A model generated the notes under the pieces. That model was not told where the DNA came from. It made no database searches and saw nothing but the letters and a program-made list of their open reading frames with translations. Of a stretch of DNA of 64,000 nt, positions 55,901 to 61,900 are shown in pieces. Source of the DNA: Photorhabdus luminescens subsp. luminescens. GTDB taxonomy: Bacteria > Pseudomonadota > Gammaproteobacteria > Enterobacterales > Enterobacteriaceae. Each line of letters begins with the position of its first letter. The stretch's first letter is position 1. Made by a program: the position numbers and the translations under genes. The stretch is from positions 248,001 through 312,000 of the forward strand of contig NZ_JXSK01000008.1 of NCBI RefSeq assembly GCF_001083805.1, read 5' to 3'.

Positions 55901-58900
55901 GCATCCGGCACACCACTAAACGGATCAATCAGGAACCGTTCCGCCGTCAAGTCTGGGCGATTGAAGTAGCCACGCGCCACTCCCGCGCCGCCGATATAAA
56001 TCTCCCCCACCACGCCCAATGGCACCGGTTGACCACACTCGTCCAGCAAGTAAAGACTGGTGTTGGCTATCGGACGGCCGATACTTTCAATAATCCGTTC
56101 ACCCCGCTGTATCGGCAACCAAGCAGAATAGGTTGTTGTTTCAGAAGGTCCATAAAGATTACATAACTGCTGTATTTGCGTTTTTTCGAAAATCTGTTCA
56201 ATTAAGGCGCCTTTAAGCGGTTCCCCTGCCAGATTGACAGTATGAACCGACGCCATCAGCGCCTGAGCCTGCAATAACGGTTTCATTGCCGACGGGACTG
56301 AGTTGATTAAGGTCACCGGCAGGGCATGCTGCATTAATGACAGAGCATCATCCACCAGATAAATCGCCGCCCCACGAGACAACGGCATAAAACATTCAAA
56401 AATGGACAGGTCAAAATTCATTGACGTTGAGAAAAGTACTTTACGAATCTCTTCCGTCTCAAAAGCCTGCTGAGTCCAATGCAAGAAGTTAACCGTATTC
56501 CGGTGCTCAATCATCACCCCTTTAGGCGTTCCCGTAGAACCGGAGGTGTAAATCACATAGGCCAGATGACGAGAAGTCAGCCCAGGTATCTGTGGATTAC
56601 TATCCGGTTGATCAGGCAAGTCATTCGGGTCCAGTACCGTTAATCCAGCCAGCGCTTCCTCGCTTAGTGCAACCCTGCCAGCCTTATCCGCCAGCACAAC
56701 CGCCGGAGCAGCATCGGTCAGAATATGTGTCAAACGCCCACCAGGATAAGTCGGGTCTAGCGGCACATAAGCCCCGCCCGCTTTCATCACCGCCAGCAAT
56801 CCCACTACCATTGCCGGTGAACGTGACACACAAATCGCCACCCGTTGATCCGGTTTTATCCCTAATGTAATAAGCTGATGGGCCAACCGGTTAGCATGAG
56901 CATTTAATTCAGCATAACTGAGAGTCTGCCCTTCACACACTAAGGCCTCCGCCTCTGGAGTTTTCGCTGCCTGTTGTTCAAACAATTGATGAACACATAA
57001 CGCCTCAGGATAGGCGGTTACCGTGGCATTCCAGGTTTCTAGTAACAACCTACGCTCTGCCGGAGACAAAATATCAATTTCTCCGACCGGCTGTTGCGGG
57101 TTAGCCGCCATCGCTTGCAACACCGTATGCAGATATCCCACCTGCCGTTCCATTGTCGATGGCTCGAACAGAGCCGTGGCATAACTCAACGCACCAACAA
57201 TCCCGCCTTCCTCTTCTAACAGGTTAAGCTCAAGATCAAACTTGACAACATCAACGGCTTGATCGACCGGTGACACCGCCAGCCCTGGTAATCCCCATTC
57301 CGTACTTTCATTGTTCTGCCAGGCAAACATCACCTGGAATAACGGGGTATGCGCCAGTCGGCGCGGTGGTTGCACGATTTCCACCACTTGTTCAAACGGT
57401 AAATCTTGATGCTCTTGGGCCGCCAATGCAGTTTGCCGAACTCGCGCCAGTAATTCCGTCACGGTCAGTTCACCCGATAAATCTATGCGCAACGCCAGCG
57501 TATTGACAAAGAAGCCAATCAACGACTCAACTTCCCGACGACTACGACCTGCACTTGGGGTGCCAATCACCACATCGTCCTGACCTGACAGGCGCGACAG
57601 GACTATCGCCCAAGCTGACAACAGCGTCATAAATAAGGTGACGCCCTGCTGTTCACTCAGGCGTTTAAGGGCGGTCGTTAACGCCACATCCAGGTTAACT
57701 GGCACGGCCTGTCCGGCAAACAACTGTTCCGGCGGACGAGGCCTATCAGTGGGCAAATCCAACAGAACCGGTGCATCAGTCAACATTGAACGCCAATAGT
57801 CAGATTGAGCCTGAATACGTTCAGCCGACAGCCACTGACGCTGCCAAGCAGCGTAATCCGGGTATTGAATCGCCAACGGCGGCAACGGATCAGATTGCCC
57901 GTCCATAAACGCCGTATAGAGCGTGTTCAGTTCCTGTACCAGCACATTGGCAGACCAACCATCGGAAATAATGTGATGTTGGGTCAGCAAAAATTGATAT
58001 TCGTCATCGGTAATCCGGATAAGACAGGCGCGGATAAGCGGACCACTGTCAAGATCAAATGACGCATGGGCTTCCTCCACGCTCAAGCATTCAAGCACCC
58101 CATCCGCATCGGGAACCCCACGCAGATCATATTGAGATAACAGTAAGCCGCTATCTGGCGCCAACAGCCGCACTTGTGGCTGACCCTCTACAGAGACAAA
58201 GACAGAACGTAACGCTTCATGACGAGCAAATAAGGTATCCAGCGCCTTTTGCCAGGCCATGATATCCAACTCGCCACACAAGCGCAGGGCCATCGGAATA
58301 TGATAAGTTTCACTGACTCCCTCAAGCTGCGCCAGGAACCACAAGCGTTGTTGAGCAAATGACAACGGTAATTCCCCTTCACGGGATATCGGCACAATGG
58401 CTGGCAGGATAGTATCCGGTTGCCCCTGCCGGGCCTGCATGGCCTCAGCAAACGCCCTTAACGAAGGAGATTTAAACTGGGCGGTTAGCGGCAATTCAAT
58501 ACCCAAAGCAGCTACCCGGTTCATCACCCGCACCGCCAGCAACGAATGGCCCCCCAGAGCAAAGAAATTGTCATACCGGCTGATCTGTTCAACGCCCAGA
58601 ACTTCACGCCAAATCGCCGCCAGAGCTATTTCCATTTCTCCCTGAGGCGCTTCATAAACCTGACGGGTAATCGCTTCATTGTCCGGCGCCGGTAGCGCTT
58701 GACGATTCAATTTACCGTTCGGCGTTAACGGAAACGCATCCAGACGCACAAAAGCTGACGGCACCATATAATCCGGCAACATGGCGCTCAGGTAGGTATG
58801 CAGACTATTTACCAGCCCCTCATGGGCTTCCGCCGCCACATAGGCCACCAGCCGTTTTTCCTGCCCTTCCCCCTGTGCCAATACCACAGACTCACTCACT

Positions 58901-61900
58901 GCCGGGTGTTCCGACAACCGGGATTCAATTTCACCCGGTTCAATGCGGAAGCCACGGATTTTAATCTGTTGGTCGTTACGGCCCAAGAATTCCAGATTGC
59001 CGTCCGGCAAATAACGGGCTAAATCCCCGGTGCGGTACATGCGGGCATCAGGCTTATCACTAAACGGATCAATCAGGAATCGTTCCGCCGTTAAGTCAGA
59101 GCGATTAAAGTAGCCACGCGCCACTCCCGCGCCGCCGATATAAATTTCCCCTACGACACCCAACGGTGCTGGTTGACCATATTCATTCAGTAAGTAAAGG
59201 CGGGTGTTAGCTATCGGACGACCGATACTTTCAATGATCCTGTCACCTCGCTGTATCGGCAACCAGGCAGAATAGGTTGTCGTTTCAGAAGGTCCATAGA
59301 GATTACACAACCGCTGTATTTGCGTGTCTGCGAAAATCTGTTCAATTAAGGCGCCTTTAAGCGGTTCTCCCGCCAGATTGACCGTATGAACCGACGCCAT
59401 CAGCGCCCGAGCCTGCAATAACGGTTTCATCGCAGATGGAACTGAGTTGATCAAAGTCACCGGCAGGGCGTGCTGCATCAATGACAGGGCATCTTCAACC
59501 AGATAAATCGCCGCCCCACGAGACAACGGCATAAAACATTCAAAAACAGACAGATCGAAATTCATCGATGTTGAGAAAAGCACCTCGCGGATCTCTTCCG
59601 TCTCAAAGGCCTGCTGAGCCCAATGCAGGAAGTTAACCGTATTCCGGTGCTCAATCATTACCCCTTTGGGTACTCCCGTGGAGCCGGAAGTGTAAATCAC
59701 ATACGCCAAATGCAGAGAAGTCAGCTCAGGTACCTGCGGATTACTATCCGGCTGATCAGGCAAAATATTCGGGTCCAGTACCGTGAGTCCAGCCAGCGCT
59801 TCCTCACCCAGTGCAGACCAACCGGCCTTATCCGCCAGCACCACGGCCGGAGCCGCATCAGTCAGAATATGCGCCAAACGCGCGCCAGGATAAGCTGGGT
59901 CTAACGGCACATAAGCCCCACCCGCTTTCATCACTGACAGCAATCCCACCACCATTGCCGGTGAACGTGTCACACAAATCGCCACCCGTTGGTCAGGTAC
60001 GACGCCCAGTGCGATAAGTTGATGGGCCAGACGGTTGGCACGGGCATTTAATTCGGCATAACTGAGGGTTTGCTCTTGATACACTAACGCTGTCGCGTCC
60101 GGGGTTTGCTCCACCTGTTGTTCAAATAACTGATGAATGCACAACTGGTCAGGATAGGCAACTTCCGTGGCGTTCCAAGTTGTTAACAACAAGGTACGCT
60201 CCGCTTCCGGTAGAATTTCCAACTGTCGTACCGGCATTTCTGGGGCCTGTTCCAGCGCTGTCACCAAGCTCTCCAGCGCCTGCTGCATATAACCGCATAG
60301 GTTTTCCGGATCAAACGGCTGCACTACCTGAACCGTCAGCCCCAGAGCATCACCAAAATCCTCCACCGATAACATTAATGGATAGTTAGTCCGCTCCTGC
60401 GCGCCAAGAAACTCAATACCGTTTATCAAATCATCTGACATTACCGGCAAGGTATTGTGCCGATAGTTCAATAAGCTATTAAACAGGGGGATCTCACCCT
60501 GCACACTGCTGCAACGCTGGGCCAGCGCCAGTGACGCGTGTTCATGCGCTAATAATCCGGCCAATCGGGTATGGGCGGTCTGTACACTCTCCCGTACCGG
60601 GGTACCATCCATATCCAACCGCAACGGCAAGGTATTGATAAACAGTCCCATACCATTGTCAGCCCCGTCTCCCGCCGCCATACGCCCAAACAGCACCGTA
60701 CCGAACACCACTTGATCTTGTCCGCTGGTACGTGCCAACACCTGTGCCCAGGCCAAATGACACAAAGCCGCCAGACTCACACTCAAACGTCGGGCCTGAC
60801 TGCGCAAACGGTTATTTAGCTCAGACGCCAACATCCGGTGAGATTCAGCCACCTGCGTGCCATCACGATGCACTTCTGTTAACCCAAACGGTAACGTGGG
60901 TTCATCTACCCCCGCTAACATGTCAGTAAAGAAGCGAGTATGTTCTTCCTGACTCATCCCCAGCCGAGCTTGCGCCACCAGATTACGGAAAGGCGCCGGC
61001 GCAGGCAGGTTCTCCTCCTGACCTGTCAGATACGCCTGCACTTCACGGTGCATCACTTCCATCGTTTCATGGTCGCCAATCAGGTGATGCAGCAGTTGCA
61101 GCAGGACCCAACGACCATCAGTTTCTTGTGCTACCACAAAACGTAATAACGGGGCTTCCTTCAAGTCAAGGCGATGCCGACGCGGATCAAAACGCTGGGT
61201 TAACTGGTCGCGGATCAGACCATCAGCCGAGTTTAGTGTTAGTTCCGTCACCGACAAGGTAGCCTGACGCCAGACTACCTGTGCCGGAATTGACAATCCT
61301 TGCCAGATAAAAGCGGTACGCAGAATATCGTGGCGATCAACCACCCACTGAACCGCTGCCAGATAACGATCCAACAGCGCCCGGTCAGCAAAGGCCATCT
61401 GACTGATTAATAGATAGGGATCACCTTCATTCTCCAACAAATGGTGGAACAAAATGCCATCCTGCAACGGCGACAGGGCATAGATATCCTGAATATTGGT
61501 TACCCCTCCCGGCACCTGCCCGACGATGCAATCAATATCAGCTTGAGTCAAATCAATCAGCGGCAACATTGCCGGCGTCAACTCTGTGGTTGCTGGCGTA
61601 ATGACGTTAGGCGGCACTATCACTGCCTGATGCTGTCCTAACGTTTGCGCCAGGTCTGACAGCACCGGCGACTGGAACAGATCACGCGCCGTCAGTGTCA
61701 ATCCCAGGTGACGCAAACGCCCAATCATACGTACAGCAAGCAGCGAATGACCACCCAAGGCAAAAAAGCTGTCATACCGACTTATCTGCTCAACCTCCAG
61801 TAATTCACGCCAAATCGCCGCCAGCGCTATTTCTGTTTCCCCCTGAGGCTCGGCATAAACCTGACGGGCAACAATTTCATTGTCCGGCGCCGGTAATGCC